Source: Taudactylus pleione (Eukaryota; Chordata; Amphibia; Anura; Myobatrachidae). From it: a DNA stretch of 64,000 nt. The position numbers were made by a program, and so were the translations under genes. The stretch is from assembly GCA_031769625.1 (NCBI GenBank), contig JAUIMM010000738.1, positions 186,001 to 250,000 on the forward strand, in the 5' to 3' direction. This document shows, in pieces, positions 34,589 through 48,469 of the stretch. The stretch's first letter is position 1. Every line of letters begins with the position of its first letter. Under the pieces are notes generated by a model that saw only the letters and a list, made by a program, of their open reading frames with translations, was not told the DNA's origin and did not search any database.

Positions 34589-37500
34589 CTACGGAGGCAA
34601 GATGTCGTCCTCATCCTCCTCATCCACCGATTCATCACCCTCTTCAGTGTTGTGTACATCCTCATCCTCACAGAGTATTAACTCGTCCCCACTGGAATCC
34701 ACCACCACAGGTCCCTCTGTACGTTCTGGAGGCTGGTCTCCCTGGAAGAGTTGATAATTCATTTTTATGAACATCATCTTCTCCACATTTTGTGGAAGCA
34801 ACCTCCTACGCCTTTCGCTGACAAGGTTCCCGGCTGCACTAAACACTCTTTCGGAGTACACACTGGAGAGGGGGCAACTCAGGTAAAATAGAGCCAGTTT
34901 GTACAGGGGCCTCCAAATTGCCTCTTTTTCCTGCCAGTACAGGTATGGACTGTCTGACATGCCTACTTGGATGCTGTCACCGATGTAATCCTCCACCATT
35001 CTGTCAATGGTGACAGTATCATATGTAGTGACAGTAGACATGTCAGAAATTGTTGCCAGGTCCTTCAGTCCGGACCAGATGTCCAAACTTAGTCCTGCCT
35101 GCCCTGCATCACCGCCAGCGGGTTGCTTAGGATACCTAAGTTTTTTCCTGGCAGCCCCAGTTGCGGGAGAAAATGAAGAAGGAGCTGTTGACGTGTCACG
35201 TTCCGCTTCAGCTGACAGTGTGTTCACCAGCAGGTCTTTGCACCTCTACAGGCTTGTGTCGGCCGGAAAGAGAGACACCACATAGGCTTTAAACCTAGGA
35301 TCGAGCACGGTGGCCAAAATGTAGTGGTCTGATTTCAACAGATTGACCACCCTGGAATCCTGGCAAAGCGAATGAAGGGCTTCATCCACAAGTCCCACAT
35401 GCCGAGCGGAATCGCTCCGTCTTAGCTCCTCCTTCACTTTCTCAAGCTGCTTCTGCAAAAGCCTGATGAGGGGAATGACCTGACTCAAGCTGGCAGTGTC
35501 TGAACTGACTTCACGTGTGGCAAGTTCGAAGGGCTGGAGAACCTTGCACAACACGGAAATCATTCTCCACTGCGCTTGAGTCAGGTGCATACCCCCTCCT
35601 TTGCCTATGTCATAGGTGGATGTATAGGCTTGAATGGCCTTTTGCTGCTCCTCCATCCTCTGAAGCATATAGAGGGTTGAGTTCCACAGCATCACAACCT
35701 GTTGCTTCAGGTGATGGCGGGGCAGGTTCAAGAGTGTTTGCTGGCGCTCCAGTCTTCGGCACGCAGTCGCTGAATGGCGAAAGTGGCCCGAAATTTTTCG
35801 GGCCACCCAAAGCGTCTCCTGCATGCCCCTGTCGCTTTCCAGAAAATTCTGCACCACCAAGTTTATTGTGTGAGCAAAACATGGGATGTGCTGGAATTTG
35901 CCCAGATGTAATGCCCGCACAATATTGGTGGCATTGTCAGATATCACAAATCCCCAGGAGAGTCTAAGTGGGGTAAGCCACTGGGCGATGATTTCCCTCA
36001 GTTTCTCTAAGAGGTTGTCGGCGTTGTGCCTCTTACTGAAACCGGTGATACACAGCGTAGCCTGCCTTGGAACGAGCTGGTGTTTCTGACATGCTGCTAC
36101 TGGTGACGCTGCTGCTGTTGCTGCGTAAGGTGATACATCTACCCAGTGGGCTGTCACAGTCATATAGTCCTTAGTCTGCCCTGTTCCACTTGTCCACATG
36201 TCCGTGGTTAAGTGGACATTGGGTACAACGGCATTTTTCAGGACACTGAGGACACTTTTTCTGACGTTTCTGTACAGTCTCGGTATCGCCTGCCTAGTGA
36301 AGTGGAATCTAGACGGGATTTGGAACCGGGGACACACTACCTCCATCAATTGTCCCAATGCACTAATGGCGGATACCGGACGCACGTCTAACACCAACAT
36401 AGCAGTCAAGGCCTCAGTTATACTTTTTGCTTCAGGATGACTGCTGTCGTACTTCATCCTCCTCGCTAAGGACTGTTGGAGGGTCAATTGTTTAGTAAAA
36501 GTAGTGGTGTTCCTACGTCCTCTCTGGGATGATGAACGACTCCCAGCAACAGCAGCAGCGGCAGCAGGAGGCGTAGCAATGCAGGATCCTCCGGAGGAAT
36601 CCCGGATAGGAGAGTCAGTCATGCCAGTGACATGGCCTGCAGGACTACTTCCGATCCTGACTAAGGAGGAAATTGACGAGGAGGGAGTTGACGGTGTGGT
36701 TTGCAGGCGCTTGGATACAACAGGACAACGGGATTTAGGTGTCCCTGGACTGCTTACGGTCTTAGCCAAAGTTTCTGAACTTGACAGTAACTTTTTATGA
36801 ACGCGCTGCAGGTGCCGTATAAGGGAGGATGTTCCTAGGTGGTTAACGTCCCTACCCCTACTTATTCCACCTTTACATATGGTACATATGGCAAGACAGT
36901 TGTTGTCCGGATTTGGATAGAAATATTGCCAGACCAAAGAGGTGGAATGTTTGGTCTTCTGCCCAGGCATGACCGTGATGGGCTTTTTCATCCCACGGAC
37001 AACAACTGTCTCCCCCGGAGCCTGATTTAAACAAACCACATCACTATCAGAATCCTCCTCGCCAACTTCCTCCTCAGCGCCAGCTACACCAGTATCCTCA
37101 TCTTGTTGTACTTCAACAGTGACATCTTCAATTTGCATATCAGCAAGTGGACTGTGGGTGCTCCTTTCAGCACTTGCAGGGGGCGTGCAAATGGTGGAAA
37201 GAGCCACCTCTTCCCGTCCAGTGCTGGGAAGGTCAGGCATCGCAACCACCACCACACTTGGACTCTCCTTGGGGATTTGTGATATCTTCTTAGAACGCAC
37301 AGTTCTTCGCTGTGCTTTTGCCAGCTTAACTCGTTTGATTTTTTTAGTGGGAGGAGGGCTTCCATCGTCATGTGAAGCTGAACCACTAGTCATGAACATA
37401 GGGAAAGACCTTAGCCATTCCTTGCCACTCCGTGTCGTAAAAGGCATATTGGCAAGTTTACGTTTCTCTTCAGATGATTTAAATGTTTTTTTCAAGGTAA

Positions 37501-37689
37501 TTTTCCTGAACTTTGTCATTTGGGATTGTATGTGCCCTCTACTATGACATTGGGCATCAGCCTTGGCAGACTACGTTGATGGCATGTTATTATCTATGTC
37601 ATGACTAGTGGCAGCAGCTTCAGCACTAGGAGGAAGAGGTTCTTGATTTTTCCCTATTTTATTTTTATCGGAGAAAGTTTGGTCCTCCA
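34589..37689 (-). pseudogene. hAT (ZBED-type) transposase, element D, near-complete
   Basis: This would be the DNA-cutting enzyme that moves the element, acting as a dimer or multimer at the TIRs. ATG at 37689 gives MEDQTFSDKNK. Domains in approximate codons: acidic/serine-rich N-terminus 1-240; BED finger about 246-300 (SLVWQYF, ICTICKGG, RHLQRVH); RNase-H-like core with TTDMWTSG near 495, WGFVISDNATN near 585 and CFAHTINLVV; C-terminal dimerisation segment near 930-960 (SSVYSERVFSAAGNLVSERR). The length of about 1,030 codons fits the hAT family. Breaks: TAG at 37571-37573 (codon near 40; element C has TCG), TAG at 35246-35248 (shared with C), loss of two residues in the V-G-F-R-Q segment, and M-L-W-N-S-T where C has T-R-W-N-S-T. 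Confidence 0.92.
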
Positions 37690-37699
37690 TTTATGTTAT

Positions 37700-39035
37700 A
37701 TTGATATATACGTGCGGCTAAGGCGCACACAAACACAGAAAATTATTTTTTATTTTTGTTGGAGACTAGTGCACTTTGTGGGTTACACCACCCTTTAAGA
37801 AATGAGCCAGCCGGCCCTTTACTTATGGGACACAGGCGCACGCTTGGCGCTGCTCCTTTGTTGATGCACGTGCAGCCACAGTGCACACAATTCACAAACA
37901 CAGAAATTTTTTTTTTATTTTGTTTGGACTGCCCTTTGGGGGTTACAGCACCCTTTAATGGTCAATCCAGCCGGCCTTTTACTTATGGGACACAGGCGCA
38001 CGCTTGGCGCTGATCCTTCGTTGATGCACGTGCAGCCACAGTGCACACAAATCACAAACACAGAAAAATATATTTTTTTAGTTTGTTTGGAGTGCCCTTT
38101 GGAGGTTACAGCACCCTTTAACGGACAAGCCAGCCGGCCTTTTACTTATGGGACACAGGCGCACGCTTGACGCTGCTCCTTCGTTGATGCACGTGCAGCC
38201 ACAGTGCACACAATTCACAAACACAGAAAAATATATTTTTTTATTTTGTTTGGAGTGCCCTTTGGGGGTTACAGCACCCTTTAGTGGTCAATCCAGCCGG
38301 CCCTTTATTTATGGGACACAGGCGCACGCTTGGCACTACTTTGTTGATGCACGTGCGGCTACTGCGCACACAATTCACAAACATAGAAAATATTTTTTTA
38401 TTTTGTTTGAAGTGTACTTTGGGGGTTACAGCACCCTTTAGCGGTCAATCCAGCCGGCCCTTTATTTATGGGACACAGGCGCACGCTTGGCACTACTTTG
38501 TTGATGCACGTGCGGCTACTGCGCACACAATTCACAAACACAGAAAATATTTTTTTATTTTGTTTGGAGTGTACTTTGGGGGTTACAGCACCCTTTAATG
38601 GACAAGCCAACCGGCCCTTTACTTATGACACAGGCGCACGCTTGGCACTACTTTGTTGATGCACGTGTGGCTACTGCGCACACAATTCACAAACACAAAA
38701 AAATATATATTTTTATTTTGTTTGGAGTGCCCTTTGGGGGTTACAGCACCCTTTAGCGTTCAATCCAGCCGGCCCTTTATTTATGGGACACAGGCGCACG
38801 CTTGGCACTACTTTGTTGATGCACGTGCGGCTACTGCGCACACAATTCACAAACACAAAAAAATTTTTTTTTTTATTTTGTTTGGAGTGCCCTTTGGGGG
38901 TTACAGCACCCTTTAATGGACAAGCCAGCCGGCCTTTTACTTATGGGACACAGGCGCATGCTTGGCGCTGCTCCTTTGTTGATGCACGTGCAGCCACAGT
39001 GCACACAATTCACAAACACAGAAAAAATATTTTTT
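37700..39035. repeat. 160-bp tandem array of hAT element D
   Basis: About eight units carry the GCACGCTTGGC or GCACGCTTGAC mark near 37838, 37998, 38161, 38325, 38483, 38638 and 38798, with a GCATGCTTGGC variant near 38957. Units near the gene, plus the last one, use the variant GCAGCCACAGTGCAC in place of GCGGCTACTGCGCAC. The array is thus a mosaic of at least two unit types. Confidence 0.95.
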
Positions 39036-39367
39036 TTTTAGCACTTGGGGGGAGCACCCCTGATGGACAGAGTACCCCCTGGACAACACTACAGCACCCC
39101 TTTAGGACTGGGACACTGCACAGGACTTTGGAGTGGACACAGCCCCTATGGACAACTGACTGCACAACACAGTCCAGCCAGCCCCTATGGACTTTGAAGT
39201 AGTGGACACAGCCCCTATGGACAACAGCAGCACAGCGCAGCACTACTCTGCACTACACTACACTACAACACTACACTACACTTCACTACACAGCCCAGCC
39301 AGCCCTAACTCCCACCCTCCCTCTTCACTGTCCACAGCCGAGTGAGAAAATGGCGCCGACGCGGGTA

Positions 39368-39376
39368 CCTTATATT
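39368..39376 (-). promoter_or_regulatory. Altered TATA-like box of hAT element D
   Basis: The minus strand reads AATATAAGG where elements A and C read TATATAAGG. The flanking GGATCC and GGTACCCGCGTCGG are retained. If the box is functional in A and C, this copy may be weakened. Confidence 0.35.
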
Positions 39377-39532
39377 GGATCCAAAACCTGCGAGACCCGG
39401 AAGGCGGGATGATGACGTTTTGCCTCGATTTCAGATCCGAGTCAGGCAGGAAAAGTCGAGCCTGACTCGGATCGGCCTCGGATCGGGTGGCTCGGGGGGG
39501 TTCGGATTTCAGAAATCCGAACCCGCTCACCC

Positions 39533-39535
<3 letters not shown>

Positions 39536-39564
<29 letters not shown>
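39536..39564. repeat. TA microsatellite
   Basis: A short (TA)n run between hAT D and the next Tc1-family element. Confidence 0.95.
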
Positions 39565-39568
<4 letters not shown>

Positions 39569-39570
<2 letters not shown>

Positions 39571-41132
39571 GTACCAGTCAAAAGTTTGGACACACCTTCT
39601 CATTCAATTGTTTATTTAAATTATTTTCAACATAGTAGATTAATACTGAAGACATCAAAACTATGAAAGTGTTAAACATCAAAATATGTTTTATATTTTA
39701 GACTCCTCAAAGTAGCCCCCTTTTGCTTGGATGACAGCTTTGCACACTTGGCATTCTCTCAATCAGCTTCATGAGGTAGTCTCCTGGAATGGTTTTCCAA
39801 CAGTCTTGAAGGAGTTCCCAGAGGTGCTGAGCACTTGATGGCTGCTTTTCCTTCACTCCGTGGTCCAACTCATCCCAAACCAGGTCAGGTGATTGTGGAG
39901 GCCAGGTCATCTGATGCAGCACTCCATCACTTTTCTTCTTGATCAAGTAGCCCTTAAATAGTCTGGAGGTGTGTTTGGGGTCATTGTCTTGTTGAAAAAC
40001 AAATGATGGTCCCAGTAAGCGCAAACCAGATGGGATGAGATGGCATGGTGCTGCAGAATGCTGTGGTAGCCATGCTGGTTAAGTGTGCCTTGAATTTTGA
40101 ATAAATCACCAACAGTGTCACCAGCAAAGCACCCCCACACCATCACACCTCCTCATCCATGCTTCACAGTGGGAACCACACACGCAGAAACCATCCGCTC
40201 ACCCTCTCTGTCTCACACAAAGACACAGTGTTTGGTACCAAAAATTTCAAATTTGGACTCATCAGACCAAAGTACAGATTTCCACTTGTCTAATGTCCAT
40301 TCCTTGTGTTTCCTGGCCCAAACAATTCTCTTCTTCTTCTTGTTTATCCTCAGTAGTGGCTTCTTTGCAGCAATATGACCATAAAGGCCTGATTCACACA
40401 GTCTCCTCTGAACTGTTGATGTTGAGATTTGTCTGCTACTTGAACTCTGTGAAGACTTTATGTGGTCTCTAACCTGAGGTGCTCTTAAGTAGCGGTTTCG
40501 GAGGCTGGTAACGCTAATGAACTTATCCTCTGCAGCAGAGGTAACTCTTGGTCTTCCTTTCCTGGGGCGGTCCTCATGAGAGCCAGTTTCATCATAGAGT
40601 TTGATGGTTTTTGCAACTACACTTGAGGATACATTCAATTTCTTGAAATTTCCGTATCGACTGACCTTCATGTCTTAAAGTAATGATGGACTGTTGTTTC
40701 TCTTTACTGAGTTGAGTGGTTGGTGCCATAATATGGATTACAACAGCAGTCAAATAGTGGTGTCCACTGTGTACTAACCCTCCCTCTGCACAACACAACT
40801 GATGGTCTCAAACACATTAAGAAGGCAAGTAATTACATAGATTGACTCTTGACAAGGCGCACCTGTTAATTCCAAACCATTCCAGGAGACTACCCCATGA
40901 AGCTGATGCCAAGAGTGTGCAAAGCGGTCATCCAAGCAAAAGGGGGCTACATTGAGGAATGTAAAATATAAAACATTTTGATTTGTATAACACTTTTTTG
41001 TTTGCAACATACTTCCATATGTGTTCATTCACAGTTTTGATGTCTTCAGTATTAATCTACTATGTTGAAAATAATTTAAATAAACAAAAACCATTGAATG
41101 AGAAGGCGTGTCCAAACTTTTGACTGGTACTG
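39569..41132 (-). mobile_element. Tc1-family element (CAGTACCAGTCAAAAGTTTG ends), 1,564 bp
   Basis: The left TIR begins CAGTACCAGTCAAAAGTTTG and the right end is its inverse. The inverted repeats extend about 100 bp, to 39668 and from 41035, through CAACATAGTAGATTAATACT. This terminus is well known from Tc1-like elements of frogs and fish (recalled, not searched). The transposase is on the minus strand. The immediate flanks read CA on both sides rather than a clean TA. Confidence 0.92.
39707..40729 (-). pseudogene. Tc1-family transposase, frame-broken
   Basis: ATG at 40729 begins MAPTTQLSKEKQQSIITLRH, the N-terminal helix-turn-helix. Then follow the GRPRVTSAAEDKFI linker region, WSDESKFEIFG (first catalytic D), MMVWGCFAGDTVGDL, FQQDNDPKHTS (second D), and WPPQSPDL with W-D-E-L-D (the third acidic residue region). 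The span of 1,023 bp matches a protein of about 340 codons. The frame is broken near 40665 (after the first helix region), near 40210 and near 39990. It is recognisably complete in length but not translatable as one protein. Confidence 0.9.
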
Positions 41133-41136
41133 CACA

Positions 41137-41142
41137 TATATA

Positions 41143-41179
<37 letters not shown>
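41137..41179. repeat. TA microsatellite
   Basis: A (TA)n run separates two Tc1-family elements. Confidence 0.95.
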
Positions 41180-42925
<1,746 letters not shown>

Positions 42926-43629
42926 TATTAAACTATTCTCCTCACATGAAGCCATTAAAGAATAACTTAACCAGGGTGCAGCTCCTCATCTGGGGCAGAG
43001 CTTGTAACTGATGTTTATATGGGGCGCACAAAGATCTCAATTTGGGCTGGTAATAAGTTTGTATTTTCTGTTGGAAAGAGTGGTTGATCAAAGTGCTCCT
43101 TAGTGTTGGCAGGTCGCACTCATGCTCTTCATATTGTGTGTATACAAAACCAGAATATCCTTTTAAATGGGAACTTAAGGGTTTGCTAGAAGGAAATTAG
43201 GGGGTGTTAGTCAGATCTGAATTAAGACCTCATGGGGCCCTAGGCAAGGTACTTGTTTTGGGCCCCCAACTGATCTGAAGCTACAAAATTATCTTGTGGG
43301 CATATTTATTATCAGATTTTAGACCAGATAATTATAATTTCTTATTGCTGCTTATGTACCGTCCAGATGTATTATAAATCACATCCAGGGGCTGGGGCTC
43401 CAATATGAGCCTGGTCTTGCAATGTGTTAGAAGTGAAGTGATCACTAATGCGACTGCGGACTGTGACCTAATGATGGCATTAGCTGCTGGGGCCAAGCTA
43501 CATAATTCTGCAATTAAGAAGCCTCTTTAGAAAACATTACAAAATGGGGATGGGGAATGGAGAATCGGACAAGTTTCGGATGTTGTGAGATTTGTGTGAC
43601 GCTAGCTTATGCTTCTCACTTCTGAGAGA
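42926..43629. other. Unassigned DNA
   Basis: No gene recognised. Around 43220-43265, GGGGCCCTAGGCAAGGTACTT and GGGCCCCCAACT resemble hAT-type terminal fragments, but no partner end was found. Confidence 0.45.
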
Positions 43630-44541
43630 TGCAATTTATTAACATTATTTTTACTAAAATAAAGTGAAAAAGGGTGTTTTCACACCCTTTTCACATTATT
43701 TTAGTATCACCTAAAGTTACTACAGGGCAATTGGAGTAGAATTCATAAAATTCTACTCCAACCCCTAAGTATCACTTATTTTTAGTTATCAGATCGCATT
43801 TCCCATAATTGTAATGGGAAATGTGATCTGGCCAAAGTTACTGAAAATAAAATGTGAAAAAAATATCGGGGAAAGCCCTGTGATAATAACGCCACCTGGA
43901 GGTGACATTATCCAGGGTCTCCCCCGGTTACCAGACTCCTGCTCCGCTATAGCGGGCAGAGCAGAGCCCGGCGCCGGCCCCAGTAATCAGCTGAGTGGTC
44001 TACACAGATCACACGCTGATACACTGCAAAAAAAAGTCAAATAAAATCAAACTTACCTGAGTCCAGGGACCGGTGATCGGGGCTCCGGTGATGTCCTCCC
44101 TCCGGTCAGCTGGTCTCCCATGGTGTACTGGGCCCGGCATCACCTGACAGGGTCCCAGTGCAGTATGGGATGTCACCTGACCGGAGTGACAGGTGACATC
44201 ACCGGAGGCCCGATAACTGCAGGTAAGTGTAATTAAGAAGGGGGGTCGCGGGGGGCCGCGATAGGGGGGGCGGGGCTTAACGACGGGGGTGGGGCTTGGC
44301 GACAGAGGGGGCAGCAATGGCGGCCGGTCGGCGCATGCGCGGGGCACTTGTCACGGTATTTTTTGCGAAAATACCGTGATACGGCTCCGGAGGGGATTCG
44401 CAGGGACAGCTTTCTCGCAAGCTCTGTCCCTGCAAGGGATTTGTAGTAAATCCCTGTGATATTGCCTGAATTCACAATGCGAATTCAGTCTGTAATATCA
44501 CACTACAATCTGCAAATGCGGATTGTAGTAAATAGAGCCCG
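43630..44541. repeat. Dispersed repeat (CTATTTACTA-ended family), long copy
   Basis: The right end reads GTAGTAAATAGAGCCCG and preceding blocks match the inverse of 2459-2650 (TCGCAAGCTCTGTCCCTGC). The left part has a hairpin (AAAGTGAAAAAGGGTGTTTTC with CACACCCTTTTCAC), and the middle is GC-rich. Probably a non-autonomous element of roughly 900 bp or two nested ones. Minus-strand frames at 44009-44475 are proline-rich by composition. Confidence 0.5.
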
Positions 44542-44883
44542 AAATACTGTTAAAGTCTCATACTGCAACACTTGGTTATTGAAAATTTGTTAATATATAC
44601 TGCAACGATGATGTCAAACACCTGTGAATATGTATTGCTGTTCATTGGTATATTTGTGATTATTGGGATATATGTAATGATAACCGTGATGTAATTTGAT
44701 ATGAATTAATTGTGTATGTAATGCAGAATATTGGGATATGTGTGATCATGGTGATGCTATTTGATTTGAAATAATTATTTATTTATTGTTGTGACATTAT
44801 GAATGCTTTCATCAACAATATAACATTGTATTATGAGAAATTATGTTGGAAGAAATAGGAAATGACTGAAATAAGAGAACATA

Positions 44884-44919
<36 letters not shown>

Positions 44920-45989
44920 CATTATTGTAATACAGGAAAAGAAAACAATTGAGTTATTATGATCACTCTTCAGTCAAATTACATTTGTGGCACAATCCAA
45001 AATCAAAAACACCAGCCTGGTTTTGCCAAACCTAAACAATACCAAAATCCCAGCTCGCTCCTAATGAATTTCTGTTTTTGGCAAAATAGAAAATCCAAGA
45101 AAATGTATCTTAATTTGTGAAGCTCTCAATAGTATTCTCCTGCATATTAAATTATGGAGTGACGCTATTACTGTAATTTACTGAAATTATTACTGGATGA
45201 CAACATTATACAGTACACAGAACTCAAATTCAGCCAATTATTAGGTTTCTAGGTTTGTAGTAAATTAAAACAAGTGAAGCTTACAAAACCATTCACTTCT
45301 GTGCGGATCACAAATATTTTTTTCTTCTCAGGGAGTTGTAAAGAATGTAGAATATTTGTTTAATTTCACCTATATTAGATATATACTGTAGAGGTCTTTT
45401 GTCTATTTAACATGTTTTAGGCAAAACTAATTTCAGTTTATGAACTGATGAAGGAAAAGCAGGTGCATTGACCCATTTAAGGCTTGGAAAATGATAGCAG
45501 CGTGTCTGGGATCAGTGACTGCCAATGTGGCAAACCTTATTGTCAAATGAGGTTTAAAGGGAATTTGCCTCTGTGCTATGAAGAAGCATTGAAGAGATAT
45601 GATTCTGTTGTTACTGATGCATGCAAGGGTTCACAGTTTGTGACAGACATGGGGCATTATTAATGACCTAGTTATGGGATCACACAATGAAGGATCACTG
45701 CAATGAATGCAAGCCTTTAAAGTAGGGCAAGACTAGATTTGTCAAGTGGATGAATACATTTCAGTTACAATGATGGGGACAACATTGTGACTGTCAGAAA
45801 TCTTACTACATTCCATGTAATACACCTGAAGTTCTATGTGTGGTCTATTCCTTATCCCTAGTAGTGACTAGTAGACATGCCTTCCCTGTGTATTTAGATT
45901 CCTGAGAGTTTCAAACTCCTTATATTTGCTTGTGGCTCTTTATTTGACCGGAAGCCCGGCAGTGAGTATTTTTTCTATTTACTAATTTA
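44542..45989. other. Unassigned AT-rich DNA with a TA microsatellite
   Basis: A (TA)n run lies at about 44885-44919. Otherwise no gene, terminal repeat or RNA gene is recognisable. Confidence 0.5.
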
Positions 45990-46265
45990 ACCTCCCCCCT
46001 AACCCTAACCCTCCCTTAGGGGTGCCTAACCCTAACCTCCCACCCAAGTGCCTAACCCTATCCCCCTCTAAGTGCCTAAATCTAACCCCCCCTTCCCTGC
46101 AGCCTAACCCTAAGTCTCCCGGGGGGGTGCCTAACCCTAACCTCCCCCTCCCCTGGGGATGCCTAACGATCGGTAAGCCGGGTGTCAGGCTCTCGGCGTC
46201 GGTCAAATGACAGGCGTCGGGATTTCGACGCCAGTCATTAGACACTTCCCGGGATAAGACAATCA
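45990..46265. repeat. Dispersed repeat with telomere-like core, copy 2 (inverted)
   Basis: CCTAACCCTAACC-rich blocks (about 45998-46160) are followed by an arm with TCTCGGCGTCGGTC, GGCGTCGGGATTTCGACGCC and TCCCGGGA. This is the inverse orientation of the arrangement at 1555-1830 and 55430-55860. Confidence 0.55.
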
Positions 46266-46885
46266 GCATCCCAACTGCATACCCTTTCTACTGTCCTTCT
46301 GCCTGCATTGACCTCTGTGTGACTAGACTATGGTTCTGTCCCTGTACAGCAGACGTACCAAACTCGCTGCCACTATCGCATACTTTTGCCGCCTGTTTTA
46401 ACTATTCTAGTAAGAGTGCAATTTGGCCCGCCAGGTGAGTTCCTGCTGTCCAGCTGCAGTGAGCGGAGCTCAGCTCCGATCGGGCAGCATTCACTGTACT
46501 GCCCATACACACTATGGTAGATACCGGGAAAATATCCTCTACACATGCCTGGCTGCCTTTGCTGTTCCAACTCTGCCCTCCTTCACATCCCTCCTGCTCA
46601 GAAGCACTGAGACATCCGCACACTCAGTGTGTGCCGGTTGCCCACGAAGAGTAGGAGCTGGAGGGGAAGCAGATGGCTGTGTTTGATTAAGAAGGTAAAT
46701 TGAGGGGCACAAGGGCTGGAGGGGGACATAGGTGGCATATTGCTGGCCTGGAGGGACAGAGGGGGCTGGAAGGTACTCATGTTCCACATAAGCCATACCT
46801 ATATGGTGGTTTCTCTCTAACATGGAACATGTGTCCCTTCTAACCCCCTCTGTCCCTCCAGATCTATGAGGGCTAATATATCTGA

Positions 46886-47525
46886 TGTATGAGGGGAACT
46901 AACACAACTCCCAGCTCACACTGATATGTGGTATTATTTTATAGGGGAGAGGGGACCATACAGTGATATATGAGGGGGAATAACACAGCTCCCGGCTCAC
47001 ACTGATATGTGGTATTATTATATAGGGAAGAGGGGACCATACAGTGATATATGAGGGGGAATAACACAGCTCACGGCTCACACTGATATGTGGTATTATT
47101 TTATAGGGGAGAGGGGACCATACAGTGATATATGAGGGAGAATAACACAGCTCCCGGCTCACACTGATATGTAGTATTATATTATACGGGAGAGGGGACC
47201 ATACAGTGATATATGAGGGGGAATAACACAGCTCACGGCTCACACTGATATGTGGTATTATTTTATACGGGAGAGGGGACCATACAGTGATATATGAGGG
47301 GCAATAACACAGCTCCCGGATCACACTGATATGTGGTATTATTATTATATAGGGAAGACGGGACCATACAGTGATATATGAGGGGGAATAACACAGCTCA
47401 CGGCTCACACTGAATATGTGGTATTATTATTATAAAGGGGAGAGGGGATCGTACAGTGATATATGTGGGGGAATAACACAGCTCTCAGCTCACACTGAAT
47501 ATGTGGTAATATTATTTTATAGGAG
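46886..47525. repeat. 81-bp minisatellite, unit 1
   Basis: Seven to eight copies of an approximately 81-bp unit (ACTGATATGTGGTATTATT, then GGGGACCATACAGTGATATA, then GGGAATAACACAGCTC) recur at 46918, 46999, 47079, 47160, 47240, 47321 and 47405. The 169-codon minus-strand frame across it is a repeat artefact (81 is a multiple of three). The same array recurs at 49574-50213. Confidence 0.95.
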
Positions 47526-47932
47526 AGAACAAGTCTCCTGCTAGGTCCAGAGTGACAAACTTTCATCTTGGTTCAGTTTTAAAAGTTATCAGATCCAATA
47601 AGATTTCTCCTGAATTAGAAAAATTGGTAGCAGAAAAACAGATGTCAAGTACTAGGAAGAAAAGATTAAACTTTATTGTTGTTTTTTCCTAATAAAAACC
47701 TTACAAATTGCATATAAGACTTTTTCTTTTTCTTGTGGCCCAGACAAGCTTAGACCTTGATTATTTGGCCCAAGTGGAATTTTGAGTTTGACATGCCTGT
47801 TGTACAACATCTAGATTACAGCTCTCATACTGTACCTTGGGGTAAATTTACTAAAGGTCGATTTGGCATTTTGAGTGATTTGAGGTGCGATTTTCATTCG
47901 ATTTGTATTCGATTTTGCTTTTGGGTATTTAC

Positions 47933-48155
47933 TAGGGATGTGCAGGCTCGGATAAGTTCGAGTTTGCACGCCGAGTTCGGATTTTTCCCTCCAAAAAAAC
48001 GGAACTCAGAAAGAGGCTAAACGTCAAAAGTCCAGGAATGATGATGTTTGTCCATGCAAGATGACGTTTAGCCTCTTTCTGAGTTCCGTTTTTTTGGAGG
48101 GAAAAATCCGAACTCAGCGTGCAAACTCGAACCTATCCGAGCCTGCACATCCCTA
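47933..48155. mobile_element. 223-bp hairpin hAT MITE with TSD GTATTTAC
   Basis: TAGGGATGTGCAGGCTCGGA at the left pairs with the inverse at the right end (GCCTGCACATCCCTA). The arms of about 95 bp meet around TCATCATTCCTGG / GATGATG near 48040. The flanks are GTATTTAC at 47925-47932 and 48156-48163, a perfect 8-bp duplication. The second copy at 50621-50843 is a product of the 2,688-bp duplication, not an independent insertion. The host sequence is a TCGATTT-rich repeat. Confidence 0.93.
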
Positions 48156-48469
48156 GTATTTACTAAAGGCCAAATCGAATGTAAAATCGAACTTCAAATC
48201 AAATTTTTTGTCAAATCAACCTCAAATCGATCATCGGAAAAACATTGGTACTTTTACATAGCCCAACACACAAAACCCTTATTTACTATCATTCGATTTG
48301 AAATCGACCTCAAAATCGGACTTTAAATCGAACTTCATATCACCAATAGAATAGACCTGCTTCATGCTTTCGATTTGAGCATGAGCAGGTTGGATTGACA
48401 CAGATACATGCAGACATCAGTGAGATGCCTGATGTATCTCACTGTAAAAAGTAAGTTAAAAGTTAAAAA

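Larger units (their letters stand above)
33954..39535 (-). mobile_element. hAT element D, complete ends, 5,582 bp
   Basis: The termini TAGGGGTGTGCACC and GCTCACCCCTA are flanked by ATATATAT at 33946-33953 and 39536-39543, within TA repeats. It has the same plan as element C, with a shorter array (about eight units). The transposase is the most complete in the window but has two in-frame TAG codons, a 6-bp deletion and a changed residue in the conserved W-N-S-T block, so activity is doubtful. Confidence 0.92.

Noticed and set aside
46899..47408. 169-codon minus-strand frame with repeated SRELCYSPSYITVW
   Set aside because: It is a translation of the 81-bp minisatellite; the period keeps one phase open. 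It is repeated at 49587-50096 because of the tandem duplication.
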